Notes under the pieces: model-generated
The model's input: the letters and a program-made list of their open reading frames with translations, nothing else
Told to the model about the DNA's origin: nothing
Database searches by the model: none
Made by a program: the position numbers and the translations under genes
In this document: positions 25,474-32,951 of the stretch, in pieces
Layout of the letters: every line of letters begins with the position of its first letter
Position numbering within the stretch: position 1 is the first letter of the stretch
Origin: an uncultured Lachnospiraceae bacterium
Lineage (GTDB): Bacteria; Bacillota; Clostridia; Lachnospirales; Lachnospiraceae
Length of the DNA: 64,000 nucleotides
Direction of reading: 5' to 3'
Assembly (NCBI GenBank): GCA_934320845.1
Contig: CAKRFU010000001.1
Span: forward strand, 62,001-126,000

Positions 25474-26158
25474 TGATTGCAAATTTATATCCAACTCCCC
25501 AAATTGTCTTTATACTCCACGCAGGATGCTCAACTGAGTCAATCTTTGCACGCAGCCTTTTTATATGTGAATCAACGGTTCTGCTGTCCCCGTAATAGTC
25601 ATATCCCCAGAGGCTATCCAAAAGATTGTCCCTCGTAAATACCTTGTTTGGATTTCCTGCAAGTGTCCACATAGTCTCTATCTCTTTTTTTGTGAGTGGA
25701 ATCTTCTTACCGTCTATCATAAATGAATATTCCTCAAGATTTACTTCCATATTGTTTACCTTTAATACAGAGCCAGAATCTTTAGAAATCTCATCCCTGT
25801 TTATACGTCTTAAAACAGCACGCAGCCTCGCCATTACTTCACTTGGACTAAATGGTTTTACAATATAATCATCAGCACCTATGTCAAGTCCCATAATCTT
25901 ATCATAGTCCTCTCCTCTTGCTGTGATAAGAATAATAGGTACACTTGATTTCTGTCTTATGCTTTTGCAGACCTCATATCCATCCTTAAACGGCATCATA
26001 ACGTCAAGCAATACTGCCACAGGCTCATTTTTAAAATACATATCTTCAGCCATAACGCCATCCGTAGCTACCAGCGGTTCATACCCCTCTTTCTTCACAT
26101 ACACGGATAAAATGTCCGTTATATCCTTATTGTCATCTGCTATCAAAATATAACTCAT
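25457..26158 (-). CDS. OmpR/PhoB-family response regulator
   Basis: This 233-aa protein has an N-terminal receiver domain (acidic pair ADDNKD, phospho-Asp in VLLDVMMPFKDG near residue 51, ITARGEDYDK, conserved Lys in DDYIVKPFSP). The C-terminal winged helix (about 130-230) ends FTRDNLLDSLWGYDYYGDSRTVDSHIKRLRAKI...WGVGYKF. The ATG used has GGAGG 9 bases upstream; the frame opens three codons earlier. It forms an operon with the downstream kinase. Targets are not evident. Confidence 0.93.
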   Translation of the reverse strand: MSYILIADDNKDITDILSVYVKKEGYEPLVATDGVMAEDMYFKNEPVAVLLDVMMPFKDGYEVCKSIRQKSSVPIILITARGEDYDKIMGLDIGADDYIVKPFSPSEVMARLRAVLRRINRDEISKDSGSVLKVNNMEVNLEEYSFMIDGKKIPLTKKEIETMWTLAGNPNKVFTRDNLLDSLWGYDYYGDSRTVDSHIKRLRAKIDSVEHPAWSIKTIWGVGYKFAINEEDI

Positions 26159-26409
26159 TTCAAACATCCTCCATTCTGTACAAACTCCATATTAAAGTAT
26201 GCATTCCATACTAAAGTATGGAAGTATAATTACTTATACGTTTAATATCACAAATTTACTTATTTTTATAATACCACCAAAATGTGTCAGAATAAAGATT
26301 GTAATATTAATGAATATGACAACAATTTGCCATTTCCCGATGATAACATATCAGTTGAGGTACATTAGTGTATTGGATGTTTATGGGATAAATAGGAAAG
26401 GGAGCATAT

Positions 26410-27141
26410 ATGTTTAAAAAGAATCGAAAACGGTGTTACAGGAAAAAAGCTGCCGGGTTACTAGCTGTCTTTTTCATTTCATCTATGATTGCAACATCAA
26501 CTTTAGGCAGTATTTCACATGCAGCTTCAAAAAGTGTTGCAGACACTGGTACAAAGCAAAGCCATGCAAATGCTTTAATTTCAAAACGTTCAGCACCAAA
26601 AACAGAATCCATTACACTAAGCCATAGAAAAGATACTATTCTTACTAATACAGTAAATACTTTATCAGTAAATAATATGGCCCAAAAATGGACTGCTTAT
26701 TTTGAAAGTTCAGATGAAAGCATTTTAAAAATTACTAAAAGTAATTCTTCATCTTGCGAATACCGTGGCGTTCGTCCTGGTACCGCTGATATAACGGTAA
26801 AAGTATCTAAACCGGGATTTTTGTTTGTTCCAAACAATGTATATCTTCACTGCAGTGTAACGGTCTCTCCGAGAGCTGTAAGCATAAAATTTACAAAAAA
26901 AAAGTACAAAGTGCAACCTGGAACAAAGAAAAAACTTAAGCTGACGACAAGACCAAGCATATCCAAAGAAAAAGCAACATTTGAGTCATCAGACACAGAA
27001 ATCGTTGAAATTGATGCAAATGGCAGAATTTATGCAAAGAGTATCGGTACTGTAACTATTACTGCCAAAATATCAAATGGCAAGACTGCCAAGTGCAAGG
27101 TTATAGTAAGAAATAAAACTGCACAACAAAAAGACACTTAA
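26410..27141 (+). CDS. Secreted Big2 (bacterial Ig-like) domain protein
   Basis: This 243-aa exported protein has a basic N-terminus, hydrophobic core and likely cleavage after SHA (about residue 38). Two Ig-like units follow. The first (about 60-150) is partial, with SSDESILKITKSNSSSCEYRGVRPGTADITVKV. The second (about 155-238) is a clearer Big2 pattern (FTKKKYKVQPGTKKKLKLTT, ESSDTEIVEIDANG, GTVTITAKISNGK). No anchor or enzyme domain is visible. The AGGAAAGGGAG site lies 8 bases before the ATG. Plus strand, transcribed away from the two-component system, ending at a strong terminator. Confidence 0.85.
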   Translation: MFKKNRKRCYRKKAAGLLAVFFISSMIATSTLGSISHAASKSVADTGTKQSHANALISKRSAPKTESITLSHRKDTILTNTVNTLSVNNMAQKWTAYFESSDESILKITKSNSSSCEYRGVRPGTADITVKVSKPGFLFVPNNVYLHCSVTVSPRAVSIKFTKKKYKVQPGTKKKLKLTTRPSISKEKATFESSDTEIVEIDANGRIYAKSIGTVTITAKISNGKTAKCKVIVRNKTAQQKDT

Positions 27142-27172
27142 AATTGATATTTTGATTTAAGTGAATGCTCCT

Positions 27173-27211
27173 GCGAAAAAAGCGATACACAATAGTGTAC
27201 CGCTTTTTTTC
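27173..27211. terminator. Bidirectional terminator after the Big2 gene
   Basis: CGAAAAAAGCG(A)TACAC-AATA-GTGTA(C)CGCTTTTTTTCG forms a ~16-bp stem with one mismatch; T-run in both directions. It serves the plus-strand Big2 gene and possibly the minus-strand rfbC. Confidence 0.88.
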
Positions 27212-27245
27212 GTAGAACAATTACTCTTCTGTTTTTATATATAAT

Positions 27246-27273
27246 GATGTTGGGTTCAAAAGGTATTTTGACC
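27246..27273. repeat. Dispersed 28-bp hairpin repeat, copy 2
   Basis: 27 of 28 bases match 22629-22656, in the same orientation and again just downstream of a minus-strand stop codon (rfbC). Confidence 0.75.
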
Positions 27274-27287
27274 CTTGCATCATATAA

Positions 27288-27851
27288 TTAATAATCTAAT
27301 GAAATTTCATTTGTGAATGCCGGATGCTTTCCGTCTTTTTCTGAAATATTTGGTGTTGTACCCTCAGGAATAGGCCATTTAACTCCGATAGTAGGATCGT
27401 CCCACTTTATTCCTGCCTCTGACGAAGGGTCATAAAAATCAGTGCATTTATAAGCAAATTCTGCTGTATCTGAAAGCACATAAAATCCATGTGCAAATCC
27501 CTCAGGTATATAAAACATATTTTTCTTTTCAGCACTTAATGTAACACCGAACCACTTTCCATACGTCTTTGAGCCTTTTCTGATATCCACAGCAACATCA
27601 TAAACTTCACCAGAAAGAACTCTGACAAGCTTTCCCTGTGTATGATTTTTCTGATAATGTAATCCTCGTAAAACACCTTTTGTAGAGCTTGACTGGTTGT
27701 CCTGTACAAATACCATATCAAGTCCGGCTTCCTTAAATTCTTCATAGTTGTATGTTTCCATGAAGTAACCCCTTGAGTCACCAAACACTGTCGGCTGAAT
27801 CAAATATAATCCTTCAATATCCTCACACTTTTCAATCTGAAACTTTCCCAT
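27288..27851 (-). CDS. rfbC: dTDP-4-dehydrorhamnose 3,5-epimerase
   Basis: This 187-aa cupin-fold enzyme epimerises dTDP-4-keto-6-deoxyglucose at C3 and C5 in dTDP-rhamnose synthesis. It has GDSRGYFMETYNYEEF, VFVQDNQSSSTKGVLRGLHYQ (active-site His), VRVLSGEVYDVAVDIRKGS and YIPEGFAHGFYVLS. The other rhamnose genes (rfbA, rfbB, rfbD) are not in the window, so this is an isolated member. It lies between the 28-bp hairpin repeat and the ribosomal protein cluster. Confidence 0.94.
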   Translation of the reverse strand: MGKFQIEKCEDIEGLYLIQPTVFGDSRGYFMETYNYEEFKEAGLDMVFVQDNQSSSTKGVLRGLHYQKNHTQGKLVRVLSGEVYDVAVDIRKGSKTYGKWFGVTLSAEKKNMFYIPEGFAHGFYVLSDTAEFAYKCTDFYDPSSEAGIKWDDPTIGVKWPIPEGTTPNISEKDGKHPAFTNEISLDY

Positions 27852-27910
27852 AATAATCTAATCTCCATTTCTTATTTTTTCAAAATTCACAATAAAATCC
27901 GTTTATTTTT

Positions 27911-27952
27911 GAAAAAAGGAAGCTGCTCACTGATTACAATGTAACAACTTCC
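27911..27952 (-). terminator. Terminator of infC-rpmI-rplT
   Basis: On the minus strand GGAAG and CTTCC close a loop containing GTTACA/TGTAAT, followed by TTTTTTC, 26 bases after the rplT stop. Confidence 0.65.
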
Positions 27953-27977
27953 TATCTATTTAAATGCTATATTTTAA

Positions 27978-28334
27978 TTAAGCAAGCTTAGATTTTGCAA
28001 CTTCTACGAGTGCTGCAAATCCTTCAGGATCGCTGATTGCCATCTCTGAAAGCATCTTTCTGTTAAGATCGATGTTTGCAAGTTTAAGACCATACATAAA
28101 TTTGCTGTATGAAAGTCCGTTCATTCTTGCTGCTGCATTTATACGAGCAATCCAAAGTCTTCTGAACTGTCTCTTTCTTTCCTTTCTTCCAGCGAAGGAA
28201 GATGTAAGAGCTCTCATTACAGACTGCTTTGCAACTCTATACTGTTTAGATCTTGCTCCTCTGTAACTCTTTGCAAGCTTTAATACTCTATTGTGTTTCT
28301 TCTTTGCATTTAAACCGCCTTTAATACGTGCCAT
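27978..28334 (-). CDS. rplT: 50S ribosomal protein L20
   Basis: This 118-aa basic protein has the diagnostic N-terminus [31 protein letters not shown] and the conserved [24 protein letters not shown]. It binds 23S rRNA early in assembly. In Bacillus subtilis L20 represses its own infC-rpmI-rplT operon through a leader attenuator, and a matching leader is present here. Last gene of the operon. Confidence 0.98.
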   Translation of the reverse strand: MARIKGGLNAKKKHNRVLKLAKSYRGARSKQYRVAKQSVMRALTSSFAGRKERKRQFRRLWIARINAAARMNGLSYSKFMYGLKLANIDLNRKMLSEMAISDPEGFAALVEVAKSKLA

Positions 28335-28351
28335 TCGTCTATCCTCCTAAA

Positions 28352-28552
28352 TTATTTTGAATATGGTAAAATACGTTTCATCATCTTTGCATTTGTAGCG
28401 TCAACCTCTACTGCTTTTCTAAGATTTCTCTTTCTCTTTGTAGATTTCTTATTTAAGATATGACTCTTATAAGCCTTCATTTTCATGAGCTTACCTGTTC
28501 CTGTTGTCTTAAAACGCTTAGCTGCAGCTCTTTTGGTTTTCATTTTTGGCAT
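28352..28552 (-). CDS. rpmI: 50S ribosomal protein L35
   Basis: This 66-aa very basic protein is of canonical length ([40 protein letters not shown]). It lies between infC and rplT with an 80-base gap from infC and 17 bases to rplT. A GGAGG site precedes the ATG. Confidence 0.98.
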   Translation of the reverse strand: MPKMKTKRAAAKRFKTTGTGKLMKMKAYKSHILNKKSTKRKRNLRKAVEVDATNAKMMKRILPYSK

Positions 28553-28632
28553 GATAATTTCCTCCTTAACATATGTTTATCTATCGGAACTTTATTAATT
28601 CCATTTAAAGAATGTCTTTTAGACAAGCTTTA

Positions 28633-29139
28633 TTAACGCTTCTGTGATAAGAACATAACCATAGAACGTCCTTCCATTTTAGCATTCTTATCAATCACTG
28701 CGATATCTTCAAGTTTTTCATAAAAACTGTCAAGTATCTGTTTGCTATAATTTACATGTGCCATTTCTCTTCCACGGAAACGAAGTGTAACTTTAACTTT
28801 ATCTCCCTTTGTAATAAATTTTCTTGCCTGATTTGCCTTAGTATTCAAATCATTTGTATCAATATTTGGAGAAAGTCTGACTTCTTTGACTTCCATAGTC
28901 TTCTGTTTTTTCTTTGCTTCTTTTTCTTTACGGGCAAGTTCATATCTATACTTACCGTAATCGATTATCTTGCAAACCGGTGGCTTAGCATTTGGCGCAA
29001 TCTTTACAAGATCTAAATCCGCTTCTCTTGCAAGCTTTAATGCCTCCCTCGATGACATAATACCAAGCTGTTCTCCGCTTTCGCTTACTAATCTCACTTC
29101 TCTGTCTCTGATTCTTTCATTAATCATTAAATCGCTAAT
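28633..29139 (-). CDS. infC: Translation initiation factor IF-3, probable AUU start
   Basis: IF-3 binds the 30S subunit and discriminates start codons. The body is standard: N-domain INERIRDREVRLVSESGEQLG, linker, and C-domain RFRGREMAHVNYSKQILD. The first ATG of the frame has no usable ribosome binding site. Four codons upstream an ATT lies 7 bases after a perfect GGAGGTG and reads ATT-Ser-Asp-Leu-Met-Ile-Asn-Glu. AUU initiation of infC is established in Escherichia coli and reported in bacilli, where IF-3 represses its own synthesis from the non-canonical codon. I therefore start it at ATT (168 aa); starting at the ATG would give 164 aa. Confidence 0.92.
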   Translation of the reverse strand: MSDLMINERIRDREVRLVSESGEQLGIMSSREALKLAREADLDLVKIAPNAKPPVCKIIDYGKYRYELARKEKEAKKKQKTMEVKEVRLSPNIDTNDLNTKANQARKFITKGDKVKVTLRFRGREMAHVNYSKQILDSFYEKLEDIAVIDKNAKMEGRSMVMFLSQKR

Positions 29140-29153
29140 TGTAGTGCACCTCC

Positions 29154-29421
29154 AAATAATTATAAGCTATATACAATGTCTAAAATAAAAAAGGCAAAAC
29201 CAGCGTTTTGCCCTCTAAGAATTGCTTTGCAATTCTTATTGGCTTCTCACTATGTTACGAGTATTTTCCTATAACATAAAAAAAGTGAATAGCAAAGTCT
29301 ATCCACATTCATCAGTAATATATAAAATATAAATTATATTCAATACTCATTCGGAACCCGAGTCACTCGCTTGTGCTAAGGTGAGAGTGGATAACTCTAC
29401 TTTGTCGTTGTCTACACAACA
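29154..29421 (-). promoter_or_regulatory. infC-rpmI-rplT leader, L20-type transcription attenuator
   Basis: About 270 nt of untranslated leader runs from the promoter to the infC Shine-Dalgarno. It contains several stems (AAGAATTG-CTTT-GCAATTCTT at 29217-29238; GTGGATAGACTTTGCTATTCAC) and a classic intrinsic terminator GGCAAAAC...GTTTTGCC (29212-29193) followed by TTTTTTATTTT. This matches the layout of the Bacillus subtilis L20 leader, where excess L20 promotes premature termination. It explains the gene-free stretch 29140-29492. Confidence 0.82.
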
Positions 29422-29427
29422 ATCATT

Positions 29428-29456
29428 ATTCTATCATATAAAAAGAACTGTGTCAA
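29428..29456 (-). promoter_or_regulatory. Promoter of infC-rpmI-rplT
   Basis: Reading leftward: perfect TTGACA (29456-29451), 17-base spacer, TAGAAT (29433-29428). Confidence 0.85.
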
Positions 29457-29492
29457 GTGTTTTTGGCACAATTCTTTCTGATTTTCTATGTG

Positions 29493-30731
29493 TTATTTAT
29501 TATTGCTAAAATCCTTTACGATTTGTATAAGTTCATCTCTTATCTGCGGAGATTCGTTTATAACATAATCTAACTGTTTTATTATATTTTCCTTTAGCTG
29601 TTCATTATTTTCTATGCGTTCTCTGAGCATCTGACGCCTTTGATTAAGTTCATGGCGTATTTCAACCATTTCTTTAGGGTCAACTATCGCAACACATCTG
29701 CTAAGCCATATATCTGTATCAACCACTCCTATGTCTTTTAACATAAGAACCAGATTTTCATTGTTTGCATTTAGCATTTCGGTATTTTCACGGAATTTTT
29801 TTTCATATTCACGCATCTTGCAATACTCGTTCCACTTTTGTTCAAAATCCTTGGCATTTTTTACACCGAATTTATTACAATTATAGTCAAGCACATTTAT
29901 ATTATTTATATATTTGATTTTAACTTTATTTAAGAGCGTGACTGCCTTGTTTATCTTTTTTTCTATCAATATAACATCACGCCTGTTTTTTTGTGACTCA
30001 AATATAAGTGCCGCCGCTGAAACAGCCGCAAGAAAAACAACTCCTAAATACGGAAGCGTCATATCTGCTTTTAACGCATAAAAAATTACTATAATAAGAA
30101 CTATAAGCGAAATGATGAGTAATGCAAGTATCTTTGTCATTCCTTTTATTGCATTCTGCTTACTAACTACTTCTTTTTTCTGCGAATACAGATTCTCCTT
30201 TTCTTTTTTCAGGTTCGATATATCACTTTCTATAGCTGTCTGATAAGACTCTGCATTGTACATCTTTTTTATCTCATCTACAAGTTCATCCTCAAACGGC
30301 TCAAATTTTCTCATCTGTGCATCACTTATAGTAAGATTTCTGTTTTTATACTTGTTTCTTTCACTTGTCAGCGTCAAAATACTTTTGCAGACATCATTTA
30401 TTTCCTTTCTATCATCATCAGAAGCCATGTCTATTCGTTGAATGTCAGTAAGATATGACGTCACTTTCTCATACTCTCTTTTTGCTTCTGCAATCTGCCT
30501 CTCATTTTCGGCTATTGCCTCACAGTTTTCTCTTACAAATCTTACCGTGTCATTTTTATCAACAGTTACAGGCACGTCCTGTTTTGTAACTTCCGGTTCA
30601 AGAATTTCTTTTTTTAATTTTGCTTTCTGAATCCCCGGTTCCGGTTCAACAACTGTCTTCGTATTTTCTTGTATACTCTCTGATACGTTTTCTCTCTGTT
30701 TATCTTTCTTTCTTCTACCTAGGAAAAACAT
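29493..30731 (-). CDS. Coiled-coil membrane protein of the DUF5716/5717-type module
   Basis: This 412-aa protein has a charged cytoplasmic N-terminus, a long coiled coil (about 75-190, rich in Glu/Lys with NERQIAEAKREYEKV and NLKKEKENLYSQKKE), two adjacent membrane helices (about 203-223 and 228-246), and a second coiled-coil/helical region (about 250-412). No catalytic motif is visible. It is the last of four minus-strand genes with short gaps, so it may anchor the module at the membrane. I do not recognise a named family. Confidence 0.72.
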   Translation of the reverse strand: MFFLGRRKKDKQRENVSESIQENTKTVVEPEPGIQKAKLKKEILEPEVTKQDVPVTVDKNDTVRFVRENCEAIAENERQIAEAKREYEKVTSYLTDIQRIDMASDDDRKEINDVCKSILTLTSERNKYKNRNLTISDAQMRKFEPFEDELVDEIKKMYNAESYQTAIESDISNLKKEKENLYSQKKEVVSKQNAIKGMTKILALLIISLIVLIIVIFYALKADMTLPYLGVVFLAAVSAAALIFESQKNRRDVILIEKKINKAVTLLNKVKIKYINNINVLDYNCNKFGVKNAKDFEQKWNEYCKMREYEKKFRENTEMLNANNENLVLMLKDIGVVDTDIWLSRCVAIVDPKEMVEIRHELNQRRQMLRERIENNEQLKENIIKQLDYVINESPQIRDELIQIVKDFSNNK

Positions 30732-30775
30732 ATATCCCCCTTTTCCCTTTTCAACATGTAAAAGTCATTGATGCA

Positions 30776-31627
30776 TTAAACCAGTGTACTGGTGACAATT
30801 TCATTCCTGTAATCTTCTTTCCACTGCTTTATATAATTTCCTACCTTTTCATAATACTCTTCTACATAACCCGCTTTCATAATTCCTTCAAGTTTTATGA
30901 TACGGCGTATTTCTTTTGAATTTCTTGTCTCTTCATCGGTTCTTGCAAAATCTTCCATTATATTGTTTAAAATCTTAATATCAATATCAAATTTTTTTAC
31001 CCCTTTATCAAAGAGTTTTTTATCCCCTGTAAGCTTGAGTGCATAAAAATATGAGCGAAGCGATTCTTCTTTTCTGTTTTTTTCATATGCGTGCTCAAAG
31101 CTGTCCGATGCTTTTATAAATGAACCCATACCGCAAAATGCAGTACCCATATTGTGATATACTGCTCCGTAATCTTCCTCTGTGGCATTTAACATATCGT
31201 CTGTGCCAAGTATATTTGTATATTCTTCAATTGCTTTCTCATAAGAACCAAATCTGCAATAATTGTCTGCTTTAATCTTAGCTTTCTCCCATTTTGAGAG
31301 GTCAGCTATTGCATCCATTATCCCGATAAGTTCATTTATCTGTTCTTCGTCATAATAATCACAGCTGCAGCATATTGTAACGACTATATCTTTAAGATTA
31401 TTTTTGTCATTCCGCATACTGTCTATCTTGTCTGCAACAATATCCATATTTAATTCATCTCTAAGCCATACCGTAAATGCACTATCAAATATTTCTTCCT
31501 GTATTATGTATATATTGTTGAAAACATAATAACATACTTCTTCTATTGAATATACATTCGTATCTGTTAATCTGAAATGATATGGTTTCTCTGCTATCTT
31601 TCCAAAGCATTCGATTAGCTTGCCCAT
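30776..31627 (-). CDS. Helical repeat (TPR-like) protein of unknown function
   Basis: This 283-aa soluble protein has an N-terminal half with conserved-looking ECFGKIAEKPYHFRLTDTNVYSIEEVCYYVFNNIYII. Residues about 120-205 carry two TPR-like helical pairs (CRFGSYEKAIEEYTNIL, GAVYHNMGTAFCGMGSFIKASDSFEHAYEK). The C-terminus is helical. The TPR-like units suggest a scaffold binding another module member. It starts 15 bases after the preceding gene, and 44 bases separate it from the coiled-coil gene. The N-terminal FGKIAEKPY/Y-rich region recurs in Lachnospiraceae proteins with no assigned role, as I recall. Confidence 0.72.
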   Translation of the reverse strand: MGKLIECFGKIAEKPYHFRLTDTNVYSIEEVCYYVFNNIYIIQEEIFDSAFTVWLRDELNMDIVADKIDSMRNDKNNLKDIVVTICCSCDYYDEEQINELIGIMDAIADLSKWEKAKIKADNYCRFGSYEKAIEEYTNILGTDDMLNATEEDYGAVYHNMGTAFCGMGSFIKASDSFEHAYEKNRKEESLRSYFYALKLTGDKKLFDKGVKKFDIDIKILNNIMEDFARTDEETRNSKEIRRIIKLEGIMKAGYVEEYYEKVGNYIKQWKEDYRNEIVTSTLV

Positions 31628-31642
31628 ATTTTTCCTCCATAT

Positions 31643-32926
31643 CTAGTCCTGTTTTACATTGTCCTGTGCATCAAGTTTTATATAACGCTCCCATATCCTG
31701 TTTGTGGATGGAGAAAACTCACCAAAGCCATTATCTTTTAACGTAACAATACATGTATTTCTATCCGCAAATCTTATTCTGACAGTAAATCGTGTCATTT
31801 TATTTTCACGGGCAGCAAATCCGCTCAACGAAAGTATATGTGCTCTTGTCTCCCTGTTTAAAATATTCCTGTCTGTTATCTGAATTTCATCTTCATTGTC
31901 AGGTATAATATCTATTGAAGCATCAATGTCGCTCCACAGTGTTCCTGCTCTGGCAAGCACAACATCATGTATTTTTGCATCATGATATGTTGTAATTGAA
32001 ATGTCACTTGTAAGCATATCATCATCAAGGAAAATAAATTCCTTTAACTTTTCTTCCTCTGTCAATACTCTTGCGGCATAACATGCCCCTTTCGTGAAAA
32101 GGTTCTGCCCCCTAAACACACGCCTTCCGTTGCATAATTTTCTCAATGCTTCGGTAGCCCATGCTTTCTCAAATCCTTTTCCGGTAACATATATTGTCGT
32201 GACCATTTTTTTATGAAGAATCGTGTTTGCCGTGTTCAAAAACATATACTCTATGTCTTCATTTTTATCCAATGCCTCATATGGCATTATGTGTGATAAA
32301 TCCTGCGTATCCGTTCCCACTATATACGGAAGTGTTCTCTTATCTACAGTGAGCTTTGTATATCTCAGACCATCTTCATCATATTCAAAAAGCCCCACAT
32401 TATTTGCCCACAACTCTTTTGACTGGCTTACGGCATAGTACATATAACTCTGTTTTCTCCCGAAAACCACCATTCTGTCATTTTCTATTCCAAGCTCAGC
32501 CCCGACACTTTTCAACATATCAACAACAGCCGGTTCCCGTTTAGGTACAGTTATTACAAGTTTTAATATTGTCTCATTTGGAAAATATTCTTTTAGCAGG
32601 CTTAAAAGTTTTATCATAAACTTCTTTACTACATCTTTTGTTCTAAAGATATAACTGCCGGCTTGAAACTTTTCCCCACCTGAAATTTTATCAAGAATAT
32701 TGTCTATGAGTGTATATCCTCCAATTTCAATATTCTTTTCTGTTTTCCATAGCCATTCATTTGTGTTTGGATTCACAAGTAATGCAAAGGGTATCTCATA
32801 AATTCTGTTTTCTCCTTCAGGAATCCCCACTGGTACAGGCTCATATATTTTTTTGTCATAATACGAAATCTGAGCAAAATCCCTGCCCAAATCAACTCCA
32901 ACCAAAAGCTGTCTCCCCGTCTCCAT
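31643..32926 (-). CDS. Hsp70/actin-fold-like protein, DUF5716-type
   Basis: This 427-aa protein begins ETGRQLLVGVDLGRDFAQISYYD, which matches the phosphate-1 loop of the actin/Hsp70/sugar-kinase ATPase fold (GxDLGxxxxxxS). A later IYVTGKGFEKAWATEALRKLCNGRRVFRG resembles the adenosine-binding segment, and KLVITVPKREP resembles the Hsp70 VITVPA strand. The C-terminal ~100 residues look like a beta-rich domain (RFTVRIRFADRNTCIVTLKDNGFGEFSPS). I recall the DUF5716 label for this Lachnospiraceae family but could not check it. The start was set at the second ATG, since AAAGGGG covers the first. ATPase activity is inferred only. Confidence 0.72.
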   Translation of the reverse strand: METGRQLLVGVDLGRDFAQISYYDKKIYEPVPVGIPEGENRIYEIPFALLVNPNTNEWLWKTEKNIEIGGYTLIDNILDKISGGEKFQAGSYIFRTKDVVKKFMIKLLSLLKEYFPNETILKLVITVPKREPAVVDMLKSVGAELGIENDRMVVFGRKQSYMYYAVSQSKELWANNVGLFEYDEDGLRYTKLTVDKRTLPYIVGTDTQDLSHIMPYEALDKNEDIEYMFLNTANTILHKKMVTTIYVTGKGFEKAWATEALRKLCNGRRVFRGQNLFTKGACYAARVLTEEEKLKEFIFLDDDMLTSDISITTYHDAKIHDVVLARAGTLWSDIDASIDIIPDNEDEIQITDRNILNRETRAHILSLSGFAARENKMTRFTVRIRFADRNTCIVTLKDNGFGEFSPSTNRIWERYIKLDAQDNVKQD

Positions 32927-32951
32927 ATAAGCTGCCCCTTTCATCAGTTAT

